Assembly: GCA_050486205.1 (NCBI GenBank)
Contig: JBJHCW010000002.1
Location: forward strand, 310,001 to 374,000
Length of the DNA stretch: 64,000 nt
Direction of reading: 5' to 3'
Source of the DNA: PWQG01 sp050486205
GTDB lineage: Bacteria; Pseudomonadota; Gammaproteobacteria; Pseudomonadales; Pseudohongiellaceae
Part shown: in pieces, positions 27,309-35,178 of the stretch
Layout of the letters: the number at the start of each line of letters is the position of its first letter
Numbering within the stretch: the first letter of the stretch is position 1
Position numbers and translations under genes: made by a program
Notes under the pieces: generated by a model
The model's input: the letters and a program-made list of their open reading frames with translations, nothing else
What the model was told of the DNA's origin: nothing
Database searches by the model: none

Positions 27309-27386
27309 TTCAGCGCCTCGTGCACTTCGCGTGCGCAAGTCCTTTGCGCAACCGTCTTGTTGTCTTGTTGACGAATTGAGGTTGTA

Positions 27387-27917
27387 TCAGGCCGGGCAGG
27401 CTGCTGCGGGCAGATCTCGACTGACCCCTGATGAAATGCACAGATTCAACCATTCGCCAAGGAACTGGTTGACCTGTTGTTTCTCATCCTGCTGATACTG
27501 CTCCCTGTTATACAGCTCGTAGCGAGGTGCAAAGCCTCCACTGCGCTGATAACTCACGACCTCTGCTGTTGCTGCATCGTGATAGACCCGCACCAGCACA
27601 ATGGGTGCCCTGATCAATCGATCGATATCCGGGAAAGCGGCAATCTCCAGCGTCTGGGTGTATCGGAACTGCTCCAGTAGACGAATACGAACCGTCAACT
27701 CTCCATGCGCTGTCTGAATACCCTGGATCAGAAACTGCCAACTATCCACAGACAGCGCGTCCACCACACCGGATTGCCCACTGCCGGCTGGCAACCCGCC
27801 ATGATCACTTCCAGCCGATTCTAGATCAGGCAACAACTTTAGTAAACGGATATAGTTGGCATCACATGTACTCATGTAACGCGGCAGATCCACTCGGTAA
27901 CGGGTCGGACGATTCAT
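27387..27917 (-). CDS. DUF1249 (YqiB-like) protein
   Basis: 176 residues of the YqiB family, found between cpdA and nudF in many gammaproteobacteria; the function is unknown. Landmarks are the CDANYIRLLKLLPDL start, ELTVRIRLLEQFRYTQTLEI, and the C-terminal NREQYQQDEKQQVNQFLGEW. The ATG at 27917 matches the family start, and its first codon overlaps the nudF stop by 4 bp, so it is translated from the nudF transcript. Confidence 0.88.
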   Translation of the reverse strand: MNRPTRYRVDLPRYMSTCDANYIRLLKLLPDLESAGSDHGGLPAGSGQSGVVDALSVDSWQFLIQGIQTAHGELTVRIRLLEQFRYTQTLEIAAFPDIDRLIRAPIVLVRVYHDAATAEVVSYQRSGGFAPRYELYNREQYQQDEKQQVNQFLGEWLNLCISSGVSRDLPAAACPA

Positions 27918-28636
27918 ACAAAAACACGGTTCCTGTTGAGCAACAGCCACTGCATGGCAATGACGGTCATTGCGTTGGCAAAGCTGCCGGAATGCAGTGC
28001 CTGCTCGGCCTCACCCAGCGACATTATCACAGTTCGGATATCCTCGCTTTCATCGACGCAGCCGTGCACGCCACCCGCGGCGCTGGCGTCCACCGACGCC
28101 CAGAACAGGGAAATCCACTCATCACTGCCACCGGGGCTGCTGTAGTAGGCAGTGATCGGCGTGACGTGATCAATTGTCAGACCCGTTTCTTCCAGGGTTT
28201 CTCTCCGGGCCACATCCGCCGGTGACTCGCCTGGCTCGACCATGCCCGCCACCAGCTCAAGCAGCCAGGGACCGGGGGCTGGTGGCTCAGGGCTGGCTCC
28301 GCGCTCAGGGCTACTCTGGCGCTCAGGGCTGTCCTGAAGCCTCAAGGCGCCTACACGGAACTGTTCCGTCAGCACCAGCTGCTGTCTTTTGGTGTCTACC
28401 AGCAACACACCCACGGCGTTGCCGCGGGCAAACAACTCACGACTGACCGGTCTGCTCCAGCCACCACCGTACAGGCGATGACTGAGCTGGAGGCGTTCTA
28501 TATGGAAAAAACCCGACCACAGGGTATCCCGTTCGTGCACACGAACATCAGTCATGGTGAATGGTGATGAGACAGAGGCAGCGCCATCACAGGAATCTGT
28601 CGAGGGATCACGGGACATGGTTGAGGGGTCCAGCAA
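27914..28636 (-). CDS. nudF: ADP-ribose pyrophosphatase (Nudix)
   Basis: 240 residues if started at 28636; in-frame ATGs at 28618 and 28555 are alternatives, the last giving a length nearer that of E. coli NudF (209). It hydrolyses ADP-ribose to AMP and ribose-5-phosphate. The Nudix box GMVEPGESPADVARRETLEE is complete, followed by TGL. Just before it lies an unusual insert with repeated SPER/SPEP units (encoded by three GCTCAGGGCT-like direct repeats), lengthening the loop ahead of the catalytic helix. First gene of the nudF-yqiB-cpdA group. Confidence 0.9.
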   Translation of the reverse strand: MLDPSTMSRDPSTDSCDGAASVSSPFTMTDVRVHERDTLWSGFFHIERLQLSHRLYGGGWSRPVSRELFARGNAVGVLLVDTKRQQLVLTEQFRVGALRLQDSPERQSSPERGASPEPPAPGPWLLELVAGMVEPGESPADVARRETLEETGLTIDHVTPITAYYSSPGGSDEWISLFWASVDASAAGGVHGCVDESEDIRTVIMSLGEAEQALHSGSFANAMTVIAMQWLLLNRNRVFV

Positions 28637-28682
28637 CTGACGAATGGCCCGACATTATGCACAGACTCAACAACAAATGCTA

Positions 28683-28705
28683 ACGGGCCACCAGTGGCGG
28701 CCCGT
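28683..28705 (-). terminator. Probable terminator after chrR
   Basis: A 7-bp perfect stem (ACGGGCC/GGCCCGT, 9-nt loop) lies 26 bp after the chrR stop on the minus strand. It is followed by a moderately T-rich TTAGCATTTGTTGTTG, so terminator strength is uncertain. Confidence 0.5.
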
Positions 28706-28730
28706 ACTGGCAGATCGGAGCGCTTCCCGG

Positions 28731-29456
28731 CTAGTTGCTGGTGCGGGACAGGCGATACTGAACCAGTGGCTCAAGCAGACGGTACCAGAACGATTGCGCA
28801 CGAACCGGGCGCTCAAGGCTGACAAGACAGATGCAGTCGGTGTCATTGGTTGCCGTGGGCTGATGCGCTTCCCCGGCGTTACGCACAACAAAATCACCCA
28901 CGTTGTACTTGCCTTCCTTGTCGGAAAAACTGCCTTTGAGCAATACGGTGATTTCTTCACCCCGATGCCTGTGCTCAGGCATGCGGCCACCGGCACGGAT
29001 ATCATAAATCGAGGTTTCACGAGCCCCCCCATCACCAATATCTACCGGGGCAATGCGCAGCGATTTGCCAAGCTGTACCCAGTTCAGGCGATTCAACCCG
29101 TCTGTGACCAGCTTTCGCAGCACGGTCGGCATGCTGCTCATCGACGCGTCGGGCTTTCCAGTGATCGGCCCAGCGACAGGCGCTGGATGCGGAGCCGGCA
29201 ACGACTCCTCGCGTTCAATGCGTTGCATCAGGACTTCAAAATCGGCTGCCTCACCAGCATCGGGCTGATCCAGCGCCTCAGACTCCAGGCGTGAGAAAAT
29301 ATGGCTGCCAACGTCGGCCAGTTGCTGGACACGTGCCCGGCACTTGCCACAATAATGCAAGTGAGCCGCCACACATACCGCCTCGGACATCGGCAAGGAG
29401 CCGGTGGCAAAGTCAGTCAGAAACCTTGAGTCTGGATGATAGGAAATCATAGTCAA
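28731..29456 (-). CDS. chrR: ChrR-type zinc anti-sigma factor with cupin domain
   Basis: About 241 residues. The N-terminal anti-sigma domain carries zinc ligands in a HLHYCGKCRARV motif plus an upstream His in MISYHPDS. The C-terminal cupin domain (about 125-225) has the metal ligands MPEHRHRGEE and GEAHQP. In Rhodobacter, ChrR holds the ECF11 sigma factor RpoE inactive and releases it on singlet oxygen or peroxide stress. It lies 80 bp downstream of the sigma factor gene, probably in one transcript from the ECF promoter at 30193-30222. Some family members carry only part of the metal set, but here both sites appear intact. Confidence 0.9.
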   Translation of the reverse strand: MTMISYHPDSRFLTDFATGSLPMSEAVCVAAHLHYCGKCRARVQQLADVGSHIFSRLESEALDQPDAGEAADFEVLMQRIEREESLPAPHPAPVAGPITGKPDASMSSMPTVLRKLVTDGLNRLNWVQLGKSLRIAPVDIGDGGARETSIYDIRAGGRMPEHRHRGEEITVLLKGSFSDKEGKYNVGDFVVRNAGEAHQPTATNDTDCICLVSLERPVRAQSFWYRLLEPLVQYRLSRTSN

Positions 29457-29536
29457 ACCTGCGTCATCTCGTCAGTAAACACTGACACATATTGTGAGTT
29501 GCTGAACATATCCTGTTGACAGTGCATGGTGGGCAC

Positions 29537-30103
29537 CTAGCGATCCACAAGCACCTGCAACTTGCTCAGTGCCAGCCGGATACGGGATTTCACCGTGCCC
29601 AGCGGCAGTCCGAGCTCCTCGGCCACCTCATTGTGTGACTTGCCTTCCATGAACGCCTTGTACAGAACCTGCGCCTGCTCATCAGGCAAGGTGGCAATGG
29701 CATTGCGAATCTGGGTCTCGGCCCGCCGCTGTTGCATGTCCACCAGTGGCTCGGCGGTCTCGGCGTCGTGCCAGATATCTTCTACATCAATCTTGCGCTC
29801 TGCCCGCTCATTGCGCCTGATGAAGTCAATCCGCGTATTCCGGGCGATGGTGTAGATCCAGGTCGTGGCGCTGGCCTTGCTGCTGTTGAACGAAGCCGCC
29901 TTGCGCCAGATCTTGATCATCACTTCCTGGGTCACTTCCTCAGCCAGGGTCCAGTCGCCACCACCCTTGAGCAGGAACGCCCGGATCATTGGCGAGAAAT
30001 GCTCAAAAATCCGACGAAAGGCTTCCCGATCCCGGTTGACCGCTATGCGTTTGAGGCAGGGCGCCCATGGATCGCTCTGCGTCGTACTGTCTGGCTGCTG
30101 CAT
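29537..30103 (-). CDS. rpoE: ECF11-type RNA polymerase sigma factor
   Basis: 188 residues with sigma2 (about 25-95; FRRIFEHFSPMIRAFLLKGG, then EEVTQEVMIKIWRKAASFN) and sigma4 (about 130-185; LPDEQAQVLYKAFMEGKSHN, then GLPLGTVKSRIRLALSKLQ). It is paired with ChrR, as in the Rhodobacter sphaeroides singlet-oxygen response. The start at 30103 was chosen because the ECF-type promoter (-10 at 30193-30198) lies downstream of the longest possible ATG at 30223, which could not be translated from that transcript. Confidence 0.92.
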   Translation of the reverse strand: MQQPDSTTQSDPWAPCLKRIAVNRDREAFRRIFEHFSPMIRAFLLKGGGDWTLAEEVTQEVMIKIWRKAASFNSSKASATTWIYTIARNTRIDFIRRNERAERKIDVEDIWHDAETAEPLVDMQQRRAETQIRNAIATLPDEQAQVLYKAFMEGKSHNEVAEELGLPLGTVKSRIRLALSKLQVLVDR

Positions 30104-30192
30104 GACTGTGACGCCTTCCGAAACGCCTGTTCTGCCTTGATTATCTGCCACAACTGCTGTCTCCGGCTGAACCCTGTTGATGTTCTTGACCG

Positions 30193-30222
30193 GGTTTACG
30201 TGGCAGGACTCTGGATGGATCA
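30193..30222 (-). promoter_or_regulatory. ECF11-like promoter of rpoE-chrR
   Basis: On the minus strand, TGATCC (30217-30222) is exactly 18 bp from TAAACC (30193-30198). TGATCC is the known -35 element of ECF11 (Rhodobacter RpoE) promoters and TA begins their -10. This would give autoregulation and a leader of about 85 nt. Confidence 0.65.
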
Positions 30223-30225
30223 CCT

Positions 30226-30254
30226 GTCTGTGTCTGGCCCGTCTGTGTCTGGCC
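30226..30254. repeat. 14-bp direct repeat between divergent ECF promoters
   Basis: GTCTGTGTCTGGCC occurs at 30226-30239 and 30241-30254 (15-bp period). It sits immediately upstream of the rpoE -35 box and between the two divergent ECF-type promoters. Confidence 0.7.
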
Positions 30255-30280
30255 GGACTACGCTGTCTGCATGGTGTATC

Positions 30281-30310
30281 TGATCCACTCTAACGTGCTC
30301 CACGTATTAG
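30281..30310 (+). promoter_or_regulatory. ECF11-like promoter of the lipid-modification operon
   Basis: TGATCC (30281-30286), 18-bp spacer, then TATTAG (30305-30310), with the same spacing as the promoter on the opposite strand. The expected transcript begins just before 30320 and would cover the NTF2-like, SDR, DUF1365, cfa and DUF2878 genes. Confidence 0.55.
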
Positions 30311-30355
30311 TCAATGCACTTTCAACGCCGGGCTTCCCGGGCACAGAGACTCTAT

Positions 30356-30814
30356 ATGGTCAGCGATATGCAAACGGTGTCAGCCAGCTTGCGCCAGGCG
30401 TTACTGGATGACTTCAAACGCTTCTACCACGAAGCTGATGTTGGCAGCCTGGACAAACTGGACCGCCTGTACACAGAGGACGTGGAGTTCCGGGACCCTG
30501 TCCATACCCTGCACGGGCGCCTGGCGCTGCGCCGTTATCTGCGGGAGCTGTACCGGGATTGCAACAGTATCCGCTTCGATTATCTTGACGAGCATATTAC
30601 CGAGAACGGGGCCTCCATTCAGTGGGAAATGAAATTCAGTCATCCCCGGGTCTCACGGGGGCAGCCGATCACAGTTCGCGGCATGACGCTGGTCAGATTC
30701 ACGGACAGGATCTACTATCAGGAAGATTGCTACGACATGGGGCAGATGCTCTATCAACATATTCCGGTGCTGGGCGCTGTGGTGCGATACATCAATCGCC
30801 GGCTCGCGGGCTGA
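30356..30814 (+). CDS. NTF2-like / SnoaL-like protein
   Basis: About 152 residues forming a single NTF2-fold domain: LDDFKRFYHEADVGSLDKLD helices, then EDVEFRDPVHTLHGRLALRR and VRGMTLVRFTDRIYYQEDCY strands. Members of this family begin many ECF11-linked lipid-modification operons; the substrate is not established. The start at 30356 (or the ATG at 30368) is favoured because the ATG at 30314 falls at the predicted transcription start. It is followed 40 bp later by the SDR. Confidence 0.82.
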   Translation: MVSDMQTVSASLRQALLDDFKRFYHEADVGSLDKLDRLYTEDVEFRDPVHTLHGRLALRRYLRELYRDCNSIRFDYLDEHITENGASIQWEMKFSHPRVSRGQPITVRGMTLVRFTDRIYYQEDCYDMGQMLYQHIPVLGAVVRYINRRLAG

Positions 30815-30854
30815 CCTCGCTGGCTGATTGCCGTCAAACAAGGACACCAGACCG

Positions 30855-31616
30855 ATGAACATATGGATTACCGGTGCAGGATCGGGTATCGGCGAGCAGC
30901 TGTGTCGCCGCTATGCGGGTCAGGGCCACACAGTGGTCATCAGTGGCCGCAGCGAAGACAAACTGAAAGCGGTGGCTGATGATTTCCCGGACAACGTTCA
31001 CGTTGTGCCGATGGATGTGACCAACGATGATGCCGTGGCCGCCGCCACGGAAGCGCTCAAATCCTGCCTGCCACATCTGGATCTGGTCATCCTCAATGCC
31101 GGCACCTGCGAGTACATCAAGGCGCCGCATCTGGACACCGCGTTGTTCCGACGCGTGATGGATACCAACTATTTTGGTGTCGTCAATGCATTCCGGGCGG
31201 CACTCCCCCTGTTGCAGGCAGCCCCTTCACGCCCCCATGTTGCCGGCGTGTGCAGCCTGGCCGGTTTCATCGGATTTCCTCGTGCCGCAGCCTACGGCGC
31301 ATCCAAATCGGCAGCCGCATACGTGCTGGACGCATTGCGCATTGACTTCGGGGATCTGCTGGACGTGACCGTGATCAATCCCGGTTTTGTCACCACACCG
31401 ATGACAGAAGGGAACAGGTTTCCCATGCCATTTCTGATGTCCCCGGAAAAAGCCGCTGCCATCATCACCCGCAGGCTGACACCACGCCCGATGACACTGA
31501 ATTTCCCGCGGCGCCTCAGCGGCCTGCTGAAACTGATGCGGGTATTCTCCGGTCTGTGGTATCGGCAATACATGAAGTCGGCGCGCAGCCAGCGGCCGCC
31601 CGAATCCGGGCCGTGA
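30855..31616 (+). CDS. Short-chain dehydrogenase/reductase
   Basis: 253 residues, NAD(P)-binding Rossmann fold. The cofactor motif is TGAGSGIG at residues 6-13 and the NAG motif is LVILNAGTCEY. The catalytic Ser is in CSLAGF, and Tyr/Lys in AAYGASKSA. The position in an ECF11-controlled operon with DUF1365 and a Cfa-like methyltransferase suggests a redox step on an acyl chain or lipid, but the substrate is unknown. The C-terminus (RLSGLLKLMRVFSGLWYRQY) is amphipathic and may touch the membrane. Confidence 0.88.
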   Translation: MNIWITGAGSGIGEQLCRRYAGQGHTVVISGRSEDKLKAVADDFPDNVHVVPMDVTNDDAVAAATEALKSCLPHLDLVILNAGTCEYIKAPHLDTALFRRVMDTNYFGVVNAFRAALPLLQAAPSRPHVAGVCSLAGFIGFPRAAAYGASKSAAAYVLDALRIDFGDLLDVTVINPGFVTTPMTEGNRFPMPFLMSPEKAAAIITRRLTPRPMTLNFPRRLSGLLKLMRVFSGLWYRQYMKSARSQRPPESGP

Positions 31617-31626
31617 AGTCTCCACC

Positions 31627-32415
31627 GTGAATACCAACAGCAACTCCCCGATGGCCAGCGCCATTTACACCGGCACGGTTCGCCACCAGCGGCTCATTCC
31701 CCGGCGCCATGCCTTCACCTACTCCCTGTTCATGATGTATCTGGATCTGGACGAGCTGGAAGCGGTCCTGCAAAAAAGCCGCCTCTGGTCGCGCTCCCGC
31801 TGGGCACCGGCACGCTTTCGCCGGGAAGACTACCTGGATCCTGCAACAGCATCGCTTGCCGAGGCAGTCCGCAACCGTGTTCAGGTCAGCACCGGAGAGC
31901 GCCCCGAGGGCCCCATCCGGGTGCTCACCAATCTGCGTTACTTCGGTTTTCTGATCAATCCGATCAGCTGTTATTACTGCTTCGACCGACAGGAGAATCT
32001 GCGCTGGATTGTCGCAGAGGTGACCAACACGCCGTGGGGAGAGCGCCAGGCCTATGTCATTCCCTGCGATCACACTGGCCGCACCTGCCATACTTTCGAC
32101 AAACAGATGCACGTGTCGCCTTTCATGCCCATGGCGATGACGTATCAATGGCGCAGCACGGCACCTGGCCAGCGCCTGGCACTCAATCTGCAGAATCACC
32201 AGGACGGATGTGTTGTGTTGAACGCGACACTGGCCCTGGCACGAAAGGACATCACGCCGGGTAATCTGAACCGGGTGCTGTGGACGTATCCACTGATGAC
32301 ATTAAAGACCGGATTCGGTATCTACTGGCAGGCCATGAGACTGTTCTTCAAGCGTGTGCCTGTGCACACACATCCGGGAACAGCCGCAGCAAAAGGAGAG
32401 CAACACGTACCATGA
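31627..32415 (+). CDS. DUF1365 family protein
   Basis: 262 residues of DUF1365. Landmarks are YTGTVRHQRLIPRRHAFTY, the FLINPISCYYCFD segment and WGERQAYVIPC. The family is almost always next to a cyclopropane-fatty-acid-synthase-like methyltransferase and is part of the ECF11 photooxidative regulon in several bacteria; its biochemical role is not established. The start is the GTG at 31627; an ATG at 31651 fits the family start about as well. It ends in a 4-bp overlap with the cfa-like gene. Confidence 0.88.
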   Translation: MNTNSNSPMASAIYTGTVRHQRLIPRRHAFTYSLFMMYLDLDELEAVLQKSRLWSRSRWAPARFRREDYLDPATASLAEAVRNRVQVSTGERPEGPIRVLTNLRYFGFLINPISCYYCFDRQENLRWIVAEVTNTPWGERQAYVIPCDHTGRTCHTFDKQMHVSPFMPMAMTYQWRSTAPGQRLALNLQNHQDGCVVLNATLALARKDITPGNLNRVLWTYPLMTLKTGFGIYWQAMRLFFKRVPVHTHPGTAAAKGEQHVP

Positions 32416-33746
32416 AACCCTCTGACACGTTTGACAGTATGGACACTGCAAAACCCGGTGCCAGCACCGACCACAAGAATACGGCCCCTGCCGAACCGGC
32501 GCCTGCGCGGCGACACTCCCTGCTGGATCGCTGGGCCCGAAAACTGGTATTCAACACCTTTTCACGCATCACACGCGGCAAGATCGTGGTAGAGGAATAC
32601 GGCCAGACTTTTGTGTTCGGCAATGCACACGAAACCGATATGGTCACCCACATCACCGTGTTCGATCCGGCCACTTACCGGGCGGTTGCCACCGGCGGCA
32701 GCATCGGCAGTGCCGAATCCTATATGCAGAGCCACTGGAGCTGCTCGGATCTGGTCATGCTGGTACGCATCATGGTGGCCAACATGGCTGTACTGGACAA
32801 TCTCGACAGTGGCAGCACCTGGCTCAGGGATCAGCTCAACCGGCTGCTGCATCTGGTCAACCGCAACAATACCAGGGGCGCGCGCCGCAACATCGAGGCG
32901 CACTACGATCTGAGTAACCGGTTCTTCTCCACCTTCCTGGATCCGACCATGATGTATTCGGCCGCCATCTTCCGGGACGAACAGCAGTCCCTGGAATCCG
33001 CATCAGTGGCAAAGCTCGAGCACATCTGCCGACGCCTTGATCTCACGGCCGATGACCATCTGCTGGAAATCGGCACTGGCTGGGGCGCCATGGCCATTCA
33101 CGCGGCGCAGACGTATGGCTGCCGGGTGACTACCACCACACTTTCCCGGGAGCAGCACCGCCACGCCACCGAGCAGATTGCCGCAGCCGGACTCAGCGAT
33201 CGCATCACGGTGTTACTGAAAGATTACCGAGAACTGGACGGTCGATTCGACAAGCTGGTTTCCATTGAGATGATCGAAGCGGTCGGTCATCAGTACTACA
33301 GCGACTACTTCGCCCAGTGCGCCAGGCTGCTCAAACCACACGGGTTGATGCTGTTGCAATCCATCACCATCTCGGACCAGCGTTACGGGAAGGCAAAAAA
33401 CGCCGTGGACTTCATCCAGCGATACATATTTCCGGGCGGCTGCCTGCCATCCAATAGTGTCATAGCCTCTCACGTTGCCAGAGACACAGACATGCAGATC
33501 ATCGGTCTGGAGGACATCACCCGAGACTACGCCATGACACTGGCACACTGGCGCCAGCGATTCCTGGTCAATGCCAGGGAGATTGCAGGGCAGGGCTTCA
33601 ATGAGGAGTTCATACGCATGTGGGACTACTACCTGGCCTACTGCCAGGGTGGCTTCATGGAGCGGGTCATTCACACGGCCCAGTTCCTGCTGGCCAAACC
33701 GGAATGCCAACTGCAGCCACTGCACGCGCGCCTGGCGAACCGGTGA
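32412..33746 (+). CDS. cfa: Cyclopropane-fatty-acid synthase-like SAM methyltransferase
   Basis: 444 residues. The SAM-binding motif is LLEIGTGWGAMAIHAAQTYG, preceded by EAHYDLSNRFFSTFLDPTMM. Downstream active-site regions SIEMIEAVGH and QSITISDQRY are as in CFA synthases. It methylates an unsaturated acyl chain of membrane phospholipid. In ECF11 operons such enzymes may make modified fatty acids (for example methylated or furan precursors) that react with singlet oxygen. Which product forms here cannot be told from sequence. The start overlaps DUF1365 (ATGA). Confidence 0.92.
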   Translation: MKPSDTFDSMDTAKPGASTDHKNTAPAEPAPARRHSLLDRWARKLVFNTFSRITRGKIVVEEYGQTFVFGNAHETDMVTHITVFDPATYRAVATGGSIGSAESYMQSHWSCSDLVMLVRIMVANMAVLDNLDSGSTWLRDQLNRLLHLVNRNNTRGARRNIEAHYDLSNRFFSTFLDPTMMYSAAIFRDEQQSLESASVAKLEHICRRLDLTADDHLLEIGTGWGAMAIHAAQTYGCRVTTTTLSREQHRHATEQIAAAGLSDRITVLLKDYRELDGRFDKLVSIEMIEAVGHQYYSDYFAQCARLLKPHGLMLLQSITISDQRYGKAKNAVDFIQRYIFPGGCLPSNSVIASHVARDTDMQIIGLEDITRDYAMTLAHWRQRFLVNAREIAGQGFNEEFIRMWDYYLAYCQGGFMERVIHTAQFLLAKPECQLQPLHARLANR

Positions 33747-33759
33747 ACGGTTGTTGACC

Positions 33760-34287
33760 ATGGCTACCCGCCTCTACGATCAATCCCTGAGTGAGCGCCA
33801 GCACCTCTGGCTGCAGATAGGCCTGTTCCAGATTGCGTGGTTGTTATGTGTACTGGGCGGCTCCCTGGTGGCACTGCCGGTTACGCTCACCGTTGTCTGC
33901 CTGCAGCTCTGGCTTGCTGAACAGCGCCGGCTGTATGTCCATTATCTGGCGGTGGTCACGCTGATCGGATTTGTCTGCGACCTGATGCTGGTCAACATCG
34001 GTGTGCTGCAGCTCGGCAGCGGCTTGCAGCTGCAGCCACTCTGGCTGCTGTGTCTGTGGCCACTTTTTGCCACAACGGTGCCACACGCACTGCGTATGTT
34101 CCACCATCGGCCCGCAATCAGCGCCCTGGGCGGCGGCGCACTGGCGCCACTTTCCTATTTTGGCGGCAGTCGGCTGGCAGGGGTGGAGCTGATGAGTCCG
34201 ACGTGGCTCGCCCTGGTGATCATAGCTGCAGCGTGGGCGCTGGTTTTTCCGCTGTTGATAAGCCTGTATTGCCGGAGGTTCTCATGA
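33760..34287 (+). CDS. DUF2878 integral membrane protein
   Basis: 175 residues with five or six hydrophobic helices, beginning near QIGLFQIAWLLCVLG and ending AAAWALVFPLLISLYCRRFS. It fits DUF2878, which commonly follows cfa-like genes in ECF11-linked clusters. No catalytic motif is seen; a role in lipid handling in the inner membrane is inferred from context only. It begins 14 bp after cfa and overlaps the next gene by 4 bp. Confidence 0.8.
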   Translation: MATRLYDQSLSERQHLWLQIGLFQIAWLLCVLGGSLVALPVTLTVVCLQLWLAEQRRLYVHYLAVVTLIGFVCDLMLVNIGVLQLGSGLQLQPLWLLCLWPLFATTVPHALRMFHHRPAISALGGGALAPLSYFGGSRLAGVELMSPTWLALVIIAAAWALVFPLLISLYCRRFS

Positions 34288-35114
34288 GACATTCATTGTT
34301 GATCGCTGCTGCCAGCCTGCTGCTGGCAACACAATTTGCGCCCGAATCCGCCGCCGACGACAGCCGTGTCATTGAGAGCCCGGAACAGCTCGGCCAGCCC
34401 TGGGCGGTTGGCAAGGCGCTTGCGCGCAATGGCAGTGAGATCCTCTACCGCGAATACCATTATGCCGATGATGAAGATTTTGACATGCCCACCCGGGTGC
34501 TTTATCTGCGCGAGAACGGCGAGCTGTTTGCTGAAAAAACCATCGACTACCGGGTATCACAAACAGCGCCAGCCTTCACTTTTATCGACTACCGGACCCA
34601 GGCCCGCATCAGCGCTGAACATCACAACGGCGCAGGAGCTGGAGCAGGACCTGGAACTGTTCGGGTAAGCGTTGCCGAGGACGGGCAGTCCGACGTCAGA
34701 AGCCAGGATATGACGCTGTCTGACCAATTGATCATCGATGCCGGATTTGATCCCTTCATTCGAGAGCACTGGCATACCCTCACTGGCGGCAGCCGACTGA
34801 CCGCGCCGTTTCTTGTGCCGTCACGGATGGACACCGTGCGTGTGGGCGTCACCAGCAGCGACAACCGGGACTGCCGGGCCATGGACAACACACCACTGGT
34901 TGAGCGCTTTGATCGAGAGTCCGATATTGCCTGTTTCACCGTGCGCCCGGCCGGCATGCTGCGGGTGGTGGGCTGGCTGGTCGACCCGATTCGTCTGGCC
35001 TACAGCGCTGACGGCTCGCGGTTGCTGATGTTTGATGGCACCAGCAATATCCCCGACGACGACGGCGAGACCCAGCATGTAGTGTTGGTCTACGAGTACC
35101 CGGAAAGCCACTGA
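34284..35114 (+). CDS. Secreted protein of unknown function in the ECF11 operon
   Basis: 276 residues starting with a signal peptide (SLLIAAASLLLATQFAPESA, cleavage near residue 24). The mature part is beta-rich, with SEILYREYHYADDEDF and FLVPSRMDTVRVGVTSSD, and no metal or nucleotide motif. I do not recognise the family. A strong GGAGG site lies 5 bp before the ATG, and a 4-bp overlap with DUF2878 places it in the same transcript. Its best guess is a periplasmic or outer-membrane-associated partner of the lipid-modification genes. Confidence 0.72.
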   Translation: MRHSLLIAAASLLLATQFAPESAADDSRVIESPEQLGQPWAVGKALARNGSEILYREYHYADDEDFDMPTRVLYLRENGELFAEKTIDYRVSQTAPAFTFIDYRTQARISAEHHNGAGAGAGPGTVRVSVAEDGQSDVRSQDMTLSDQLIIDAGFDPFIREHWHTLTGGSRLTAPFLVPSRMDTVRVGVTSSDNRDCRAMDNTPLVERFDRESDIACFTVRPAGMLRVVGWLVDPIRLAYSADGSRLLMFDGTSNIPDDDGETQHVVLVYEYPESH

Positions 35115-35128
35115 AGCAGGCTCTGGGG

Positions 35129-35134
35129 TATAAT
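35129..35134 (+). promoter_or_regulatory. Consensus -10 box before the DUF2889 gene
   Basis: A perfect TATAAT lies 45 bp before the start at 35179. No good -35 is seen at 17 bp spacing, so the promoter call is tentative. Confidence 0.4.
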
Positions 35135-35178
35135 GGCGGTTTTGCTGGCAGTCAGCCTGTCCGGACGGGATCTCCCAC

